A stretch of 64,000 nt of DNA from Albimonas pacifica (GCF_900113695.1 NZ_FOQH01000004.1:434001-498000), one strand, 5' to 3'; positions 35,677 to 44,531 are shown, counted from the stretch's first letter. Notes: generated by a model from the sequence alone, not told the origin. Numbers and translations: made by a program.

Positions 35677-36822
35677 ATGGATTTCGCGCTGAGCGAGGAG
35701 AGCCAGGCGCTCTACGACATGGCCCTGTCCTTCGGGCAGGACCGCATCGCCCCCCACGCCGCCGAATGGGAGGCCGCCGGCACGATCCCGCGCGAGCTGC
35801 TGCGCGAGGTCGGCGCGCTGGGCCTCGGCGCCATCTACTGCTCGGAAGAGCATGGGGGGTCGGAGCTGTCGCGCCTCGACGCCACCCTGATCTTCGAGGC
35901 GCTGGCGCAGGCCTGCCCCTCGGTCGCGGCCTTCATCTCGATCCACAACATGTGCGCGAAGATGATCGACACCTTCGCCAGCGACGAGATGCGGGCGGAA
36001 TGGATCCCCCGGCTCGCCAGCTTCGAGAAGGTGGCGAGCTACTGCCTGACCGAGCCGGGCTCCGGCTCCGACGCCTCCGCGCTGAAGACCAAGGCCGAGA
36101 AGACCAACGAGGGCTACGCCCTGACCGGCAACAAGGCTTTCATCTCCGGCGGCGGGTTCTCCGACGTCTACCTGGTGATGTGCCGGACCGGGGACGCGGG
36201 GCCCAAGGGCATCTCCTGCGTGCTGGTCGAGGACGGGGCCGAGGGGCTCAGCTTCGGGGCCCAGGAGAAGAAGATGGGCTGGAAGGCCCAGCCCACCGCG
36301 CAGGTGCAGTTCGACGATTGCCATATCCCCGCGAAGAACCTGCTGGGCGAGGAGGGGCGCGGCTTCGTCTACGCCATGAACGGGCTCGACGGCGGCCGGC
36401 TGAACATCTCCGCCTCGGCGCTGGGCGGCGCGCAGGCGGCGCTGTCGAAGGCGGTCGCCTACATGGGCGAGCGCAAGGCCTTCGGGCAGACGCTGGACCA
36501 GTTCCAGGCCCTTCAGTTCCGCCTCGCGGACATGGAGATCGAGCTGCAGGCCGCGCGCACCTTCCTGCGCCAGGCGGCCTGGAAGCTCGACCAGGGCGCG
36601 CCGGACGCGACCAAGTTCTGCGCCATGGCCAAGCGCTTCGTCACCGACACCGCCTTCGAGGTCGCCAACCAGTCGCTGCAGCTTCACGGCGGCTACGGCT
36701 ATCTCGAGGACTACGGCATCGAGAAGATCGTGCGGGATCTGCGGGTTCACCAGATCCTCGAAGGCACCAACGAGATCATGCGCCTGATCACCGCGCGGGC
36801 GCTGCTCGCCGAGCGCGGCTGA
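35677..36822 (+). CDS. Acyl-CoA dehydrogenase, probable isobutyryl-CoA dehydrogenase
   Basis: A 381-residue FAD enzyme that oxidises an acyl-CoA to the enoyl-CoA. It has ASYCLTEPGSGSDA, GNKAFISGGGFSDVYLVMCRTG, GRLNISASALGGAQAAL, LQFRLADMEIELQAAR and the catalytic Glu at about 362 in ILEGTNEIMRL. The neighbours (mmsA, 3-hydroxyisobutyryl-CoA hydrolase, mmsB) indicate isobutyryl-CoA as substrate, giving methacrylyl-CoA. Substrate choice is inferred from context. The ATG has GGGAGGAGGA just upstream. Confidence 0.9.
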   Translation: MDFALSEESQALYDMALSFGQDRIAPHAAEWEAAGTIPRELLREVGALGLGAIYCSEEHGGSELSRLDATLIFEALAQACPSVAAFISIHNMCAKMIDTFASDEMRAEWIPRLASFEKVASYCLTEPGSGSDASALKTKAEKTNEGYALTGNKAFISGGGFSDVYLVMCRTGDAGPKGISCVLVEDGAEGLSFGAQEKKMGWKAQPTAQVQFDDCHIPAKNLLGEEGRGFVYAMNGLDGGRLNISASALGGAQAALSKAVAYMGERKAFGQTLDQFQALQFRLADMEIELQAARTFLRQAAWKLDQGAPDATKFCAMAKRFVTDTAFEVANQSLQLHGGYGYLEDYGIEKIVRDLRVHQILEGTNEIMRLITARALLAERG

Positions 36823-36839
36823 GGGCTGAGGGAGAGACC

Positions 36840-37904
36840 ATGACCGACCTTATCGTCACCACCGAGGGCCGCGCCGGCCGGATCACCATGAACCGCCCCA
36901 AGGCGCTGAACGCGCTGAGCTGGGAGATGTCGCTGGCGCTGGAGGCGGGCTTGAACGCCTGGAAGGACGACCCCGCGATCGACCTGGTGGTGATCGACGC
37001 CTGCGAGGGCCGCGCCTTCGGCGCCGGCGGCGACATCCGCAACATGTGGGAGCATGGCTCGAAGGGCGACTACGCCTACTCGCGCGGGTTCTGGTCCGAC
37101 GAATACCGGATGAACGCGCTGCTGCGGAACTACCCCAAGCCGGTGGTCTCCTTCGTGGACGGCATCGTGATGGGCGGCGGCGTCGGCATCGCCTCCAACT
37201 GCTCGCACCGCTGCTTCTCGGAGAAGACGCTGCTGGCGATGCCCGAGACCGGGATCGGCCTGCTGCCCGACGTCGGCGGCACCTTCATCCTGTCGCGCTC
37301 TCCCGGCCGCACGGGCGAGTTCCTGGGCCTGACCGGCACCCGCATCGGCGTCGCCGACGCGATCTTCGCGGGCTTTGCGGACCACTTCGTCCCCTCCGCC
37401 GACCACGCCGCCCTGAAGGCCGAGCTGTGCGAGAGCGGCGACGTCCTGGCCATCGGCCGCTACGCCCGCGACCCGCAGACGGCGCAGGAGCCGGAGGTCG
37501 CCCCGATGCTCGTCGACCTGCAGGACGAGATCGAGGACATCTTCAACGACACCACGCCCATGGCCATCGTCGAGAACCTGCAGGCCTCGAAGGCCGACTG
37601 GGCGCAGGCCGCGGCCAAGGCGATCCTGCGGGCCTGTCCGCTGTCCGTCGCCTCGACCCTGATCGCCATCCGCAACGCCCGCGAGATGTCCACGATCGAG
37701 GAGGCGCTGGCCGAGGAATACCGCTTCACCTACCGCTCCCAGGAGTTCGGCGAGCTGAACGAGGGCGTGCGCGCCCAGATCGTCGACAAGGACCGCAACC
37801 CGCAGTGGGCCTCGCCGCGGCTCGAGGACGTGTGGCCGGACCGGGCGATGTTCATGCTCTCCGACCTCGGCGAAAACGAGTGGAAGCACGGTAAGCGGGC
37901 ATGA
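36840..37904 (+). CDS. 3-hydroxyisobutyryl-CoA hydrolase (enoyl-CoA hydratase family)
   Basis: A 354-residue crotonase-fold protein, longer than a hydratase (about 260) as expected for HIBYL-CoA hydrolases. It has TMNRPKALNALSWEM, AFGAGGDIRNMWEHG, VDGIVMGGGVGIA, MPETGIGLLPDVGGTFILSR (Glu and Asp positions of the hydrolase subfamily) and the typical C-terminal region FRYRSQEF-like (EYRFTYRSQEFGELNEGVRAQIVDKDRNP). It releases free 3-hydroxyisobutyrate. It lies 17 bases after the dehydrogenase and overlaps the next gene by four bases. Confidence 0.93.
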   Translation: MTDLIVTTEGRAGRITMNRPKALNALSWEMSLALEAGLNAWKDDPAIDLVVIDACEGRAFGAGGDIRNMWEHGSKGDYAYSRGFWSDEYRMNALLRNYPKPVVSFVDGIVMGGGVGIASNCSHRCFSEKTLLAMPETGIGLLPDVGGTFILSRSPGRTGEFLGLTGTRIGVADAIFAGFADHFVPSADHAALKAELCESGDVLAIGRYARDPQTAQEPEVAPMLVDLQDEIEDIFNDTTPMAIVENLQASKADWAQAAAKAILRACPLSVASTLIAIRNAREMSTIEEALAEEYRFTYRSQEFGELNEGVRAQIVDKDRNPQWASPRLEDVWPDRAMFMLSDLGENEWKHGKRA

Positions 37905-38515
37905 TCCTCACGGGGCTTTACGACTCCCCCTTCGCGCGGCGCGTGGCGCTGGCGCTGCATGTCCACGGGGTCGCCTTCGAGCGGGCGGCCCTGTCGGTCT
38001 TCGGCGACTTCGAGGCGGTGATGCGCGCCAACCCGCTGGGCCGCGCGCCGGCCCTGCAGCTCGACGACGGGCGCATCGTCTCCGACAGCCGGGCGATCAT
38101 CGAGTGGATCGAGGACCCGGAGGCGGGCTTCGGCGGCCCGATGCTGGCCCCCGAAGGCGCCCACGCCCGCTTCGCGATGCTCGAGGCCGAAGGTCTGGCG
38201 ATCGGCCTCGCCGACAAGGCGGTGGCGCGCTCGGCGGAGAACCGCCGGCCCGCGCAGCTGCAGGACCGCGAGCAGATCCTGCGGCTGGAGAAGCAGATGA
38301 CCTCCGGCCTCGACTGGCTGGAGCGCTGGGCGGACCGGCGCTCCACCTCGGGGGAGCCGGACCGGGCGGATCTCGCCGCGGTCTGCGCGGCCACGTATCT
38401 CGCGCAGAAATGGCCGGGGGTGTTCGACGCCGACGCCCGCCCGGCGCTGGAGCACTACCGGGCCGGGTGGGAGGCGCGCGCGCCCTTCACCCTCGCCCCG
38501 TTCCCGGTCGACTGA
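37901..38515 (+). CDS. Glutathione S-transferase family protein
   Basis: A 204-residue cytosolic GST-fold protein. The thioredoxin-like N-terminal half has YDSPFARRVALALHVHGVAFE, a cis-Pro near GRAPALQL and DSRAIIEWIE for glutathione contact. The C-terminal helical half includes the ADLAAVCAATYLAQKWP segment. The active-site Ser/Tyr/Cys residue is not certain; Ser9 in DSPFARR is the natural candidate. It is embedded between two valine-pathway genes, overlapping the hydrolase stop (ATGA) and ending 31 bases before mmsB. A role in trapping thiol-reactive methacrylyl-CoA is inferred. Confidence 0.88.
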   Translation: MILTGLYDSPFARRVALALHVHGVAFERAALSVFGDFEAVMRANPLGRAPALQLDDGRIVSDSRAIIEWIEDPEAGFGGPMLAPEGAHARFAMLEAEGLAIGLADKAVARSAENRRPAQLQDREQILRLEKQMTSGLDWLERWADRRSTSGEPDRADLAAVCAATYLAQKWPGVFDADARPALEHYRAGWEARAPFTLAPFPVD

Positions 38516-38546
38516 CCGGGACGACCACGACACGGGAGGAGACGAC

Positions 38547-39416
38547 ATGAAGATCGGGTTCATCGGCCTGGGCAACATGGGCGCGCCCATGGCCGCCAAT
38601 CTCGCCAAGGCGGGTCACGAGGTGACGGGCTTCGACGTCGCCGGGACGACGGCCGAGGGCGTGACCAGCGCCGCCAGCGCGGTCGAGGCGGTGCAGGGCA
38701 AGGACGCCGTCATCACCATGCTGCCCAACGGCGACATCCTGCGCACGGTGGCGGCCGAGATCATCCCCGCCATGCGCAAGGGCGCGGTCTTCATCGACTG
38801 CTCGACCGTCGACGTGGACAGCGCGCGGGCCGCCCACGACCTTGCGGCCGAGGCCGGGCTGCTGTCGGTCGACGCCCCCGTCTCGGGCGGCATCGGGGGC
38901 GCGGCCGCGGGGACGCTGACCTTCATGGCCGGCGGGTCCGAGGCCTCGTTCGAGGCGGCCAAGCCCCTTTTCGACATCATGGGCCAGAAGGCCGTGCATT
39001 GCGGCGAGGGCGGCGCCGGGCAGGCGGCGAAGATCTGCAACAACATGATCCTCGGCATCTCGATGATCGGCGTGTGCGAGGCCTTCAACCTCGCCGACAA
39101 GCTGGGCCTGTCGCGCCAGTCGGTGTTCGACGTGGTCTCCACCTCCTCGGGCTACTGCTGGTCGATGAACGCCTATTGCCCCGCCCCGGGCGTCGGGCCG
39201 CAGAGCCCCGCGGACAACGACTACAAGCCCGGCTTCGCGGCCGAGCTGATGCTCAAGGACCTGCGGCTGAGCCAGCAGGCCGCGGATTCGGTCGGGGCCC
39301 CCACCCCGATGGGCGCGCGGGCGATGGAGCTCTACGAGGCGTTCGTGGGCGAGGACGGCAAGGGCAAGGACTTCTCCGCCATGCTCCCGCGCCTCTCGAA
39401 GATGGCCCGCCGCTGA
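38547..39416 (+). CDS. mmsB: 3-hydroxyisobutyrate dehydrogenase
   Basis: A 289-residue NAD+-dependent beta-hydroxyacid dehydrogenase converting 3-hydroxyisobutyrate to methylmalonate semialdehyde. It has the cofactor motif GFIGLGNMGAPMAANLAKAG, DAPVSGGIGGAAAGTLTFMAGG and the catalytic lysine at about residue 162 in GQAAKICNNMI. It is the last gene of the valine cluster; its product feeds MmsA at the start of the cluster. A strong hairpin follows. Confidence 0.95.
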   Translation: MKIGFIGLGNMGAPMAANLAKAGHEVTGFDVAGTTAEGVTSAASAVEAVQGKDAVITMLPNGDILRTVAAEIIPAMRKGAVFIDCSTVDVDSARAAHDLAAEAGLLSVDAPVSGGIGGAAAGTLTFMAGGSEASFEAAKPLFDIMGQKAVHCGEGGAGQAAKICNNMILGISMIGVCEAFNLADKLGLSRQSVFDVVSTSSGYCWSMNAYCPAPGVGPQSPADNDYKPGFAAELMLKDLRLSQQAADSVGAPTPMGARAMELYEAFVGEDGKGKDFSAMLPRLSKMARR

Positions 39417-39447
39417 GGCCGCCGGGCGCGGCGCCCGGCGCACGGGC

Positions 39448-39468
39448 GCCCCGGACCTGATCCGGGGC
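39448..39468. repeat. Dispersed intergenic palindrome, copy C
   Basis: Arms GCCCCGGA and TCCGGGGC around CCTGA. It lies between mmsB and its terminator and matches copies at 10772, 28477 and 28592. Confidence 0.6.
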
Positions 39469-39495
39469 CTCCGGCGCCACGCCTGCCGCAGGCGA

Positions 39496-39528
39496 AACGG
39501 CCGCCGGGGGGATCCTCCGGCGGCCGTT
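39496..39528. terminator. Strong bidirectional hairpin between mmsB and the cupin gene
   Basis: A perfect 12-bp inverted repeat (AACGGCCGCCGG / CCGGCGGCCGTT) with a 9-nt loop. The A/T ends of the stem give short A and T tracts on both strands. It lies between converging genes. Confidence 0.75.
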
Positions 39529-39543
39529 CGCATGTCCGGCGGC

Positions 39544-40014
39544 TTATTCCGGGTGGTTGGGGTCGATCCAGCGCACCGGCTCGGGGTTCTCCACCGGGTC
39601 GATGTCGAGGTTCACCACCACCGGCTCCTGGTCGGAGCGGACCAGCACGCACTCGAGGCTCTGATCGTCGGCGGCGTTGATCTCCTGGTGGGGGACGTAG
39701 GGGGGGACGTAGATGAAGTCGCCCGCCTCGGCCTCGGCCACGTACTGCAGCTTGTCGCCCCAGCGCATCCGGGCGCGGCCGCGCACCACGTAGATCACCG
39801 ACTCGAGGTGGCCGTGGTGGTGGGCGCCGGTCTTGGCGTCGGGGTGGATCGAGACGGTGCCCGCCCAGATCTTCTGCGCCCCCGCCGTGGCGTGGGTGAT
39901 GGCGGCCGCGCGGTTCATGCCGGGCGTCTGGGCGGTGTTCGCGTCCAGTTCGCCGGCCTTCACGATGCGGATGCCGTTCAGGCGCCAGTGATCGGTTTCG
40001 GCGGGGTCGGACAT
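39544..40014 (-). CDS. Cupin domain protein
   Basis: A 156-residue protein with one double-stranded beta-helix. Metal-binding motif 1 is HHHGHLESVIYVVRGRARMRWG (about residues 67-88), and motif 2 is AGDFIYVPPYVPHQEIN (about 98-114). Many small cupins of this type are dioxygenases or sugar-binding proteins; I cannot tell the substrate. The ATG at 40014 begins a hydrophilic leader that is fully part of the protein. It is read towards mmsB. Confidence 0.85.
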   Translation of the reverse strand: MSDPAETDHWRLNGIRIVKAGELDANTAQTPGMNRAAAITHATAGAQKIWAGTVSIHPDAKTGAHHHGHLESVIYVVRGRARMRWGDKLQYVAEAEAGDFIYVPPYVPHQEINAADDQSLECVLVRSDQEPVVVNLDIDPVENPEPVRWIDPNHPE

Positions 40015-40170
40015 CGGCGTTTCTCCAGAATCCTTGTGTCGTTCGGCGGCCACCCTAGGCCGGCTCCGCGCCGGACCCAAGCGTGGACGCGGACGTCAAG
40101 CGCGGGAACTTGACCCCCGCGCCGCGCCGCGCTTGAACGCGCAGGCCTGATCCCGCGCCCGGAGCCGCCC

Positions 40171-40731
40171 ATGACCGCCCTGCCCTGCGACGCCGTCGCC
40201 GATCCGTTCGCAGCCGAGGCCGCGCTGCTGGCCCGGCTCGACGCCCTCGGCATCGCCTACGTGCGCCACGCCCACCCGCCCCTGCGCACGGTCGAGGAGA
40301 GCCGCGAGCTGCGCGGGACGATGCCCGGCGCGCATTGCAAGAACCTGTTCCTGAAGGAGAAGAAGGGCGGCTTCTGGCTCGCGGTCTGCGAGGAGGACCG
40401 CGCGATCCGGATCCCCGACCTCGCCAAGGCCCTGGGCGCCAGGCGCTTCAGCTTCGGCTCGCCCGAGGACATGGGCCGCCTGCTGGGGGTGCGGCCGGGG
40501 GCGGTGACCTCGCTGGGGCTGATCAACGACCTAGGGGGCGAGCTGCGCCTCGCGCTCGACGCGCAGATGATGGCCGCCGAGGTGCTGAACGTGCACCCGC
40601 TTCACAACGAGGCGACCGTGGCCGTCGCCACCGCCGACCTGCGGCGGTTCTTCGCGGCGACCGGTCACGATCCCGTGGACGTGGATTTCGACGCGCTGGA
40701 GGCGCTCGCCCGGGCGTCGGCCGAGGGCTGA
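40171..40731 (+). CDS. YbaK/ProX-type aminoacyl-tRNA deacylase
   Basis: A 186-residue protein of the INS/YbaK editing family. The N-terminal LLARLDALGIAYVRHAHPPLRTVEES, the MPGAHCKNLFLKEKKGGFWLAV segment with the key lysine, and the GRLLGVRPGAVTSLGLIND region place it with the ProXp-ala (PrdX) subfamily, which clears Ala from tRNA-Pro. It stands alone between a cupin gene and a thioredoxin gene. Confidence 0.88.
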   Translation: MTALPCDAVADPFAAEAALLARLDALGIAYVRHAHPPLRTVEESRELRGTMPGAHCKNLFLKEKKGGFWLAVCEEDRAIRIPDLAKALGARRFSFGSPEDMGRLLGVRPGAVTSLGLINDLGGELRLALDAQMMAAEVLNVHPLHNEATVAVATADLRRFFAATGHDPVDVDFDALEALARASAEG

Positions 40732-41037
40732 ACGGCGCCCCCGCCCCCCTGGCGGAGCCTCCCGCCCGCCCTCCCCGGCCCCGCCAGGGGGGCGGGCGCG
40801 CCTCCGGCCCCGGAGGCGCGGCGGGGCCGGCGGGGCGGGCCCCGGACGGCCCCGGCCGGACGGCGCGAAGGAATCGACTTGTCCTCGGCGCATCGGGCCC
40901 CACCTTCCGGAACTGAGATCACCGCGACCGGGAGCGCTGCCTTGCCTTGCCGCTCGGTTGCGGCCCGGGCGCGCGGCCTCTACTTAGGGGTCGACATCCG
41001 GCGGGGCGTCCGCCGGCGCGACGGAGGGACCCGAGCG
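40732..41037. other. 306-base GC-rich intergenic region
   Basis: The first third forms the hairpin at 40743-40793. The rest is GC-rich and presumably carries the promoter of the thioredoxin gene, but I found no convincing promoter elements and no coding region. Confidence 0.5.
40743..40793. terminator. Long hairpin after the deacylase gene
   Basis: A perfect 13-bp inverted repeat (GCCCCCCTGGCGG / CCGCCAGGGGGGC) with a 25-nt loop starts 12 bases after the stop codon. Confidence 0.55.
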
Positions 41038-41961
41038 ATGCTGGAACTGGGCCAGGGACAGGCCGCCGCCCCCGCGGGGGGCGATGTGATCAAGGACGTG
41101 AGCGAGGCGACCTTCATGACCGACGTCGTGGAGGCGTCGCGTCAGGTTCCCGTGATCGTGGACTTCTGGGCCCCATGGTGCGGCCCGTGCAAGCAGCTGA
41201 CCCCGGCGCTGGAGCAGGCCGTGCGGGCCGCGAACGGCAAGGTGCGCCTGGTCAAGGTCAACGTCGACGAGAACCAGATGATCGCCGGCCAGCTGCGCGT
41301 GCAGTCGATCCCCACGGTCTACGCCTTCGTCGACGGCCAGCCCGTCGACGGCTTCATGGGGGCGGTGCCGCCCTCCGAGCTGAAGGCCTTCATCGACAAG
41401 CTGATCGGCATGGCGGGGGGCGAGACGCTCGCCGACGCCGTCGCCGCGGCCGAGGAGATGCTCGAGCAGGGCCAGCCCGAGGACGCCGTGCAGGTCTTCG
41501 CCGCCGTGCTCGAGGAGGACCCAGAGAACCTGCCGGCCATCGGCGGCCTCGCCCGCGCCTTCGTGGCGCTGGGCCGGCTGGACGAGGCGGAGGCCGCGCT
41601 GACCCGGGTGCATCCCGCCAAGGCGCAGGACGCCGCCATCGCCCACGCCCGCGCCCAGATCGAACTGGCGCGGATGTCGGCCGAGGGCGCCGCCGACGCC
41701 GGCGAGGCCGAGGCCCTGCGCGCCCGGCTCGACGCCGACCCGAACGACCACGAGGCCCGGCTGGAGCTGGCGCAGGCGCTGATCGCGTCCCGCGACCACG
41801 AGGGCGCCGTCGAGCAGCTGCTGGAGCTGTTCCGCCGCGACCGCGAGTGGAACGAGGGCGCCGCCAAGGCGCAGCTCACCCAGCTCTTCGAAAGCCTGGG
41901 GCCGAAGGATCCGCTGGTCGGCAAGGGCCGCCGGCGCCTCGCCTCGATGATCTTCGCCTGA
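41038..41961 (+). CDS. cnoX: Thioredoxin-TPR protein (CnoX/YbbN type)
   Basis: A 307-residue protein. The thioredoxin domain (about residues 15-125) has the active site FWAPWCGPCK with Cys48 and Cys51, so it keeps a redox-active CxxC unlike E. coli CnoX. The C-terminal half (about 130-307) has TPR-like helices (EMLEQGQPEDAVQVFAAVLEEDP, then LARAFVALGRLDEAEAAL). The family holds oxidised proteins and hands them to GroEL/ES. It is followed by a LON-domain gene and a Trm112 gene. Confidence 0.9.
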   Translation: MLELGQGQAAAPAGGDVIKDVSEATFMTDVVEASRQVPVIVDFWAPWCGPCKQLTPALEQAVRAANGKVRLVKVNVDENQMIAGQLRVQSIPTVYAFVDGQPVDGFMGAVPPSELKAFIDKLIGMAGGETLADAVAAAEEMLEQGQPEDAVQVFAAVLEEDPENLPAIGGLARAFVALGRLDEAEAALTRVHPAKAQDAAIAHARAQIELARMSAEGAADAGEAEALRARLDADPNDHEARLELAQALIASRDHEGAVEQLLELFRRDREWNEGAAKAQLTQLFESLGPKDPLVGKGRRRLASMIFA

Positions 41962-41965
41962 CGCC

Positions 41966-42622
41966 ATGGGACGCAGGTTCAGCCAGGCCGACCTTCCGGA
42001 GACGGTGCCGGTGTTTCCCCTTCCCGGGGCGCTCCTGCTGCCGCGCGGTCGGCTGCCGCTGAACATCTTCGAACCGCGGTATCTGGCGATGATGGACGAC
42101 GTCCTGCGCTCGGACCATCGCCTGATCGGCATGGTCCAGCCGTTCGAGAGCGAGGAGGGCGAGGAGCCCCGCCTGCACTCGATCGGCTGCGCGGGACGGG
42201 TCATCGCCTTCTCCGAGGCCGAGGACGGGCGCTACCTGATCACGCTGGCGGGCGTCTCCCGGTTCCGCCTGCGCGGCGAGGTGCAGGGCTTCCAGCCCTA
42301 TCGCCGCGTGAAGGCCGAATGGGCCGACTTCGCCCGCGACCTGGGCGGGGCCGAGAAGGACCCCGGCTTCAACCGCGACCGCTTCCTCAAGACGCTGGGC
42401 AAGTTCTTCTCGGTGGCGCAGCTCAGCTCCGACTGGGACACGCTGAAGGAGGCGGACGCGGAGATGCTGATCAACTCGCTGTCCATGCTCTGCCCCTTCG
42501 AGGTGGAGGAGAAGCAGGCGCTGCTGGAGGCCCCCACGCTCGCCACCCGGCGCGAGACCCTGGCCGCCCTGATGCAGTTCGCCATCGCCTCGGGCGGCGA
42601 GGACGGGACCACCCTGCAATGA
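41966..42622 (+). CDS. LON peptidase substrate-binding domain protein
   Basis: A 218-residue protein made only of the Lon N-terminal domain: [37 protein letters not shown], then [22 protein letters not shown] and a helical C-terminal part. It lacks ATPase and protease regions. It probably binds substrates or a partner protein; the exact function is unknown. It lies four bases after cnoX and overlaps the Trm112 gene start. Confidence 0.9.
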   Translation: MGRRFSQADLPETVPVFPLPGALLLPRGRLPLNIFEPRYLAMMDDVLRSDHRLIGMVQPFESEEGEEPRLHSIGCAGRVIAFSEAEDGRYLITLAGVSRFRLRGEVQGFQPYRRVKAEWADFARDLGGAEKDPGFNRDRFLKTLGKFFSVAQLSSDWDTLKEADAEMLINSLSMLCPFEVEEKQALLEAPTLATRRETLAALMQFAIASGGEDGTTLQ

Positions 42623-42921
42623 GCGGGCCCGAGGGCGCCGAGACCCCGGGTCCCGAACGGGCCCCCGAGGCGGGCCCGGACGAGGACCTCGCGCCCGCCG
42701 CCGGGCCCGGCGCGGCCGCCCCGGCGCCGGCGGGCGCCTCGTCCCGGCTGGCGGTCGACCGGCGGATGCTGGAGGCGCTGGTCTGCCCCGCCACCCAGTC
42801 GGCGCTGGACTACGACCGCGAGGCGCAGGAGCTGATCTCGCGCCAGGCGGGGCTCGCCTACCCGATCCGCGAGGGCATCCCGATCCTGCTGGTCGGCGAG
42901 GCGCGCCGGCTGGAGGGCTGA
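42619..42921 (+). CDS. Trm112 family protein with an Ala/Pro-rich extension
   Basis: A 100-residue protein. The C-terminal 55 residues (from about [21 protein letters not shown]) form the Trm112 fold, with only one cysteine and no zinc site, and the [19 protein letters not shown] segment. The N-terminal 45 residues are Pro/Ala/Gly-rich and look disordered, an unusual addition. Trm112 proteins activate methyltransferases in eukaryotes and archaea. It is translationally coupled to the LON-domain gene (ATGA). Confidence 0.82.
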   Translation: MSGPEGAETPGPERAPEAGPDEDLAPAAGPGAAAPAPAGASSRLAVDRRMLEALVCPATQSALDYDREAQELISRQAGLAYPIREGIPILLVGEARRLEG

Positions 42922-42922
42922 G

Positions 42923-42942
42923 CGGCCCGCAGGCGCGGGCCG
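42923..42942. terminator. Hairpin between the Trm112 gene and converging opgG
   Basis: CGGCCCGC, four-base loop, GCGGGCCG: an 8-bp perfect stem right after the stop codon. Confidence 0.55.
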
Positions 42943-42950
42943 ATCCGCGC

Positions 42951-44531
42951 TCAGATGCCCTGAACCAGGGTTCCCCGTTCGAAGCGGTAGGTCCAGGTCT
43001 CGGTCAGCGGCTCGCCGTTCAGGGCGAGGTAGAGGCGCAGTTCCGCGACCTGCGCGGGATCGTCGAGCTGCAGGTCGAAGAAGGCGCGCCAGACGTTGCC
43101 GCCGGGCACCGGCTCGACCAGCGTGCGGGCGATCCGGCCGGCGGAGGTCGAGGCGACCACCTCCGGCATCACGCCATAGGGGATCTTGCGCATCACCTCG
43201 GGACGGTCGAACTCCACCGCCACCTTCCAGGCGTCGTCGGGGCGCGCGTGGCCCGGCTGGCCGCCGCGGCCGAAGCGGGTGGCGACGGTCTGGGCGATGT
43301 TGGTCGCGGGATAGGGCTCGCCGTCCAGCCAGTGCATCCGGTAGCGCATCCGGTAGGCGTTGCCGGCCCGCGCCGGCGCCTCCGGCACCCAGAAGACGCC
43401 GATGTTGTCGTGGATCTCGTCGTTGGTCGGGATCTCGAGCAGCTGCACCGCGCCGCGGCCGAAGGGGCTCAGCGGCTCGATCCACAGGCTGGGGCGGCGG
43501 TCGTAGAACACGCCGTCGCGGTAATGGTCGAACTCCCGGTCGCGCTGCAGCAGGCCGAAGCCGCGCGGGTTCTCGTCGAGGAAGGCCGAGACCTGGGTGT
43601 AGCGCGGGTTGTTCAGCGGCCGCCACAGCCGCTCCCCCGAGGAGGTCCACAGCGCGAGGCCGTCGGAATCGTGCACCTCGGGGCGCCAGTCGAAGGGCCG
43701 CTCGCGCCCGTACTCGCCATACCAGAACATCGAGGTCAGCGGCGTCAGGCCCAGGCGTTCCACGTCGCGGCGCAGGAACAGGTTGGCGTCGACCTCGATG
43801 ATCACCCCGCGCGCGCGGTCGGGCGTGCGCAGCGCCTGGAAGCGGAAGGCGCCCGAGATCGAGGGGCCGTCGAGCCGGGCGTAGACCGTGCAGGGATCCT
43901 CTGCGCCGCCGCCCTGCTCGATCCAGAACTCGGTGAAGTCGGGGAACTCCTCCGGCCGGTCGGGCAGAGCCGGGTCCACCGCCACGCCGCGGGCCGAGAG
44001 CCCGTACTGCCCCGAGGCGCCGATGGCGCGCAGGTAGGAGGCGCCGAGGAAGGCGAGCCAGTCCTGGGTCGGCCAGTCCTGCGCGCCGTTCCATTCCTGG
44101 AAGCGGAAGCCCGCGAAGCCGCTGTCGGCGGGAAGCCGGCGGGCGGGATGGTCGGCGGGCATGTCGAACAGCGCCGGGTCGTAGGCGAATTCCTGCGCCT
44201 GGCCGTCGGCGACCGTGTGCATGCGGACCGACTTCTGGAAGTACTGGCCGAGGTGGAAGAAGGTGACCGGGTAGCCGTCCTGGAAGGGGGCGCGGTCGGT
44301 GCGGAAGCGGATCTCGCCCCAGCGCTGGTAGTCGATGATCGAGGTGACCTCGGGCATCGGGCGGTAGGGCTCGCGCCAGGGCTCGGCTGCGGCGCGTTCG
44401 GCCTGGCTCACCAGCTGGTCCCAGGAGAAGGGTCGACGCTCGCCCTGGGCGCGGGCCGGCCCCAGGCCGGCTGCGGAGAGGGCGCCGAGGGCGGCGACGG
44501 ATCCGAGAACGGCGCGGCGGGTGGCGGTCAT
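42951..44531 (-). CDS. opgG: Periplasmic glucan biosynthesis protein OpgG/OpgD
   Basis: A 526-residue protein of the MdoG family, which builds osmoregulated periplasmic glucans. A Tat-like signal (TRRAVLGSVAALGALSAAGLGPARA) starts the protein, which suits OpgD more than OpgG. The mature part has PFSWDQLVSQAERAAAEPW, RFRTDRAPFQDGYPVTFFHLGQYFQKSVRMH, the FLGASYLRAIGASGQYGLSARG core and the C-terminal Ig-like part. The symbol is approximate because OpgG and OpgD cannot be separated by eye. It lies downstream of fliG but 368 bases away. Confidence 0.9.
   Translation of the reverse strand: MTATRRAVLGSVAALGALSAAGLGPARAQGERRPFSWDQLVSQAERAAAEPWREPYRPMPEVTSIIDYQRWGEIRFRTDRAPFQDGYPVTFFHLGQYFQKSVRMHTVADGQAQEFAYDPALFDMPADHPARRLPADSGFAGFRFQEWNGAQDWPTQDWLAFLGASYLRAIGASGQYGLSARGVAVDPALPDRPEEFPDFTEFWIEQGGGAEDPCTVYARLDGPSISGAFRFQALRTPDRARGVIIEVDANLFLRRDVERLGLTPLTSMFWYGEYGRERPFDWRPEVHDSDGLALWTSSGERLWRPLNNPRYTQVSAFLDENPRGFGLLQRDREFDHYRDGVFYDRRPSLWIEPLSPFGRGAVQLLEIPTNDEIHDNIGVFWVPEAPARAGNAYRMRYRMHWLDGEPYPATNIAQTVATRFGRGGQPGHARPDDAWKVAVEFDRPEVMRKIPYGVMPEVVASTSAGRIARTLVEPVPGGNVWRAFFDLQLDDPAQVAELRLYLALNGEPLTETWTYRFERGTLVQGI

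Noticed and set aside
40958-40986. Promoter TTGCGG-17-TACTTA before cnoX
   Set aside because: The -10 element shares too few bases with the consensus to be called.
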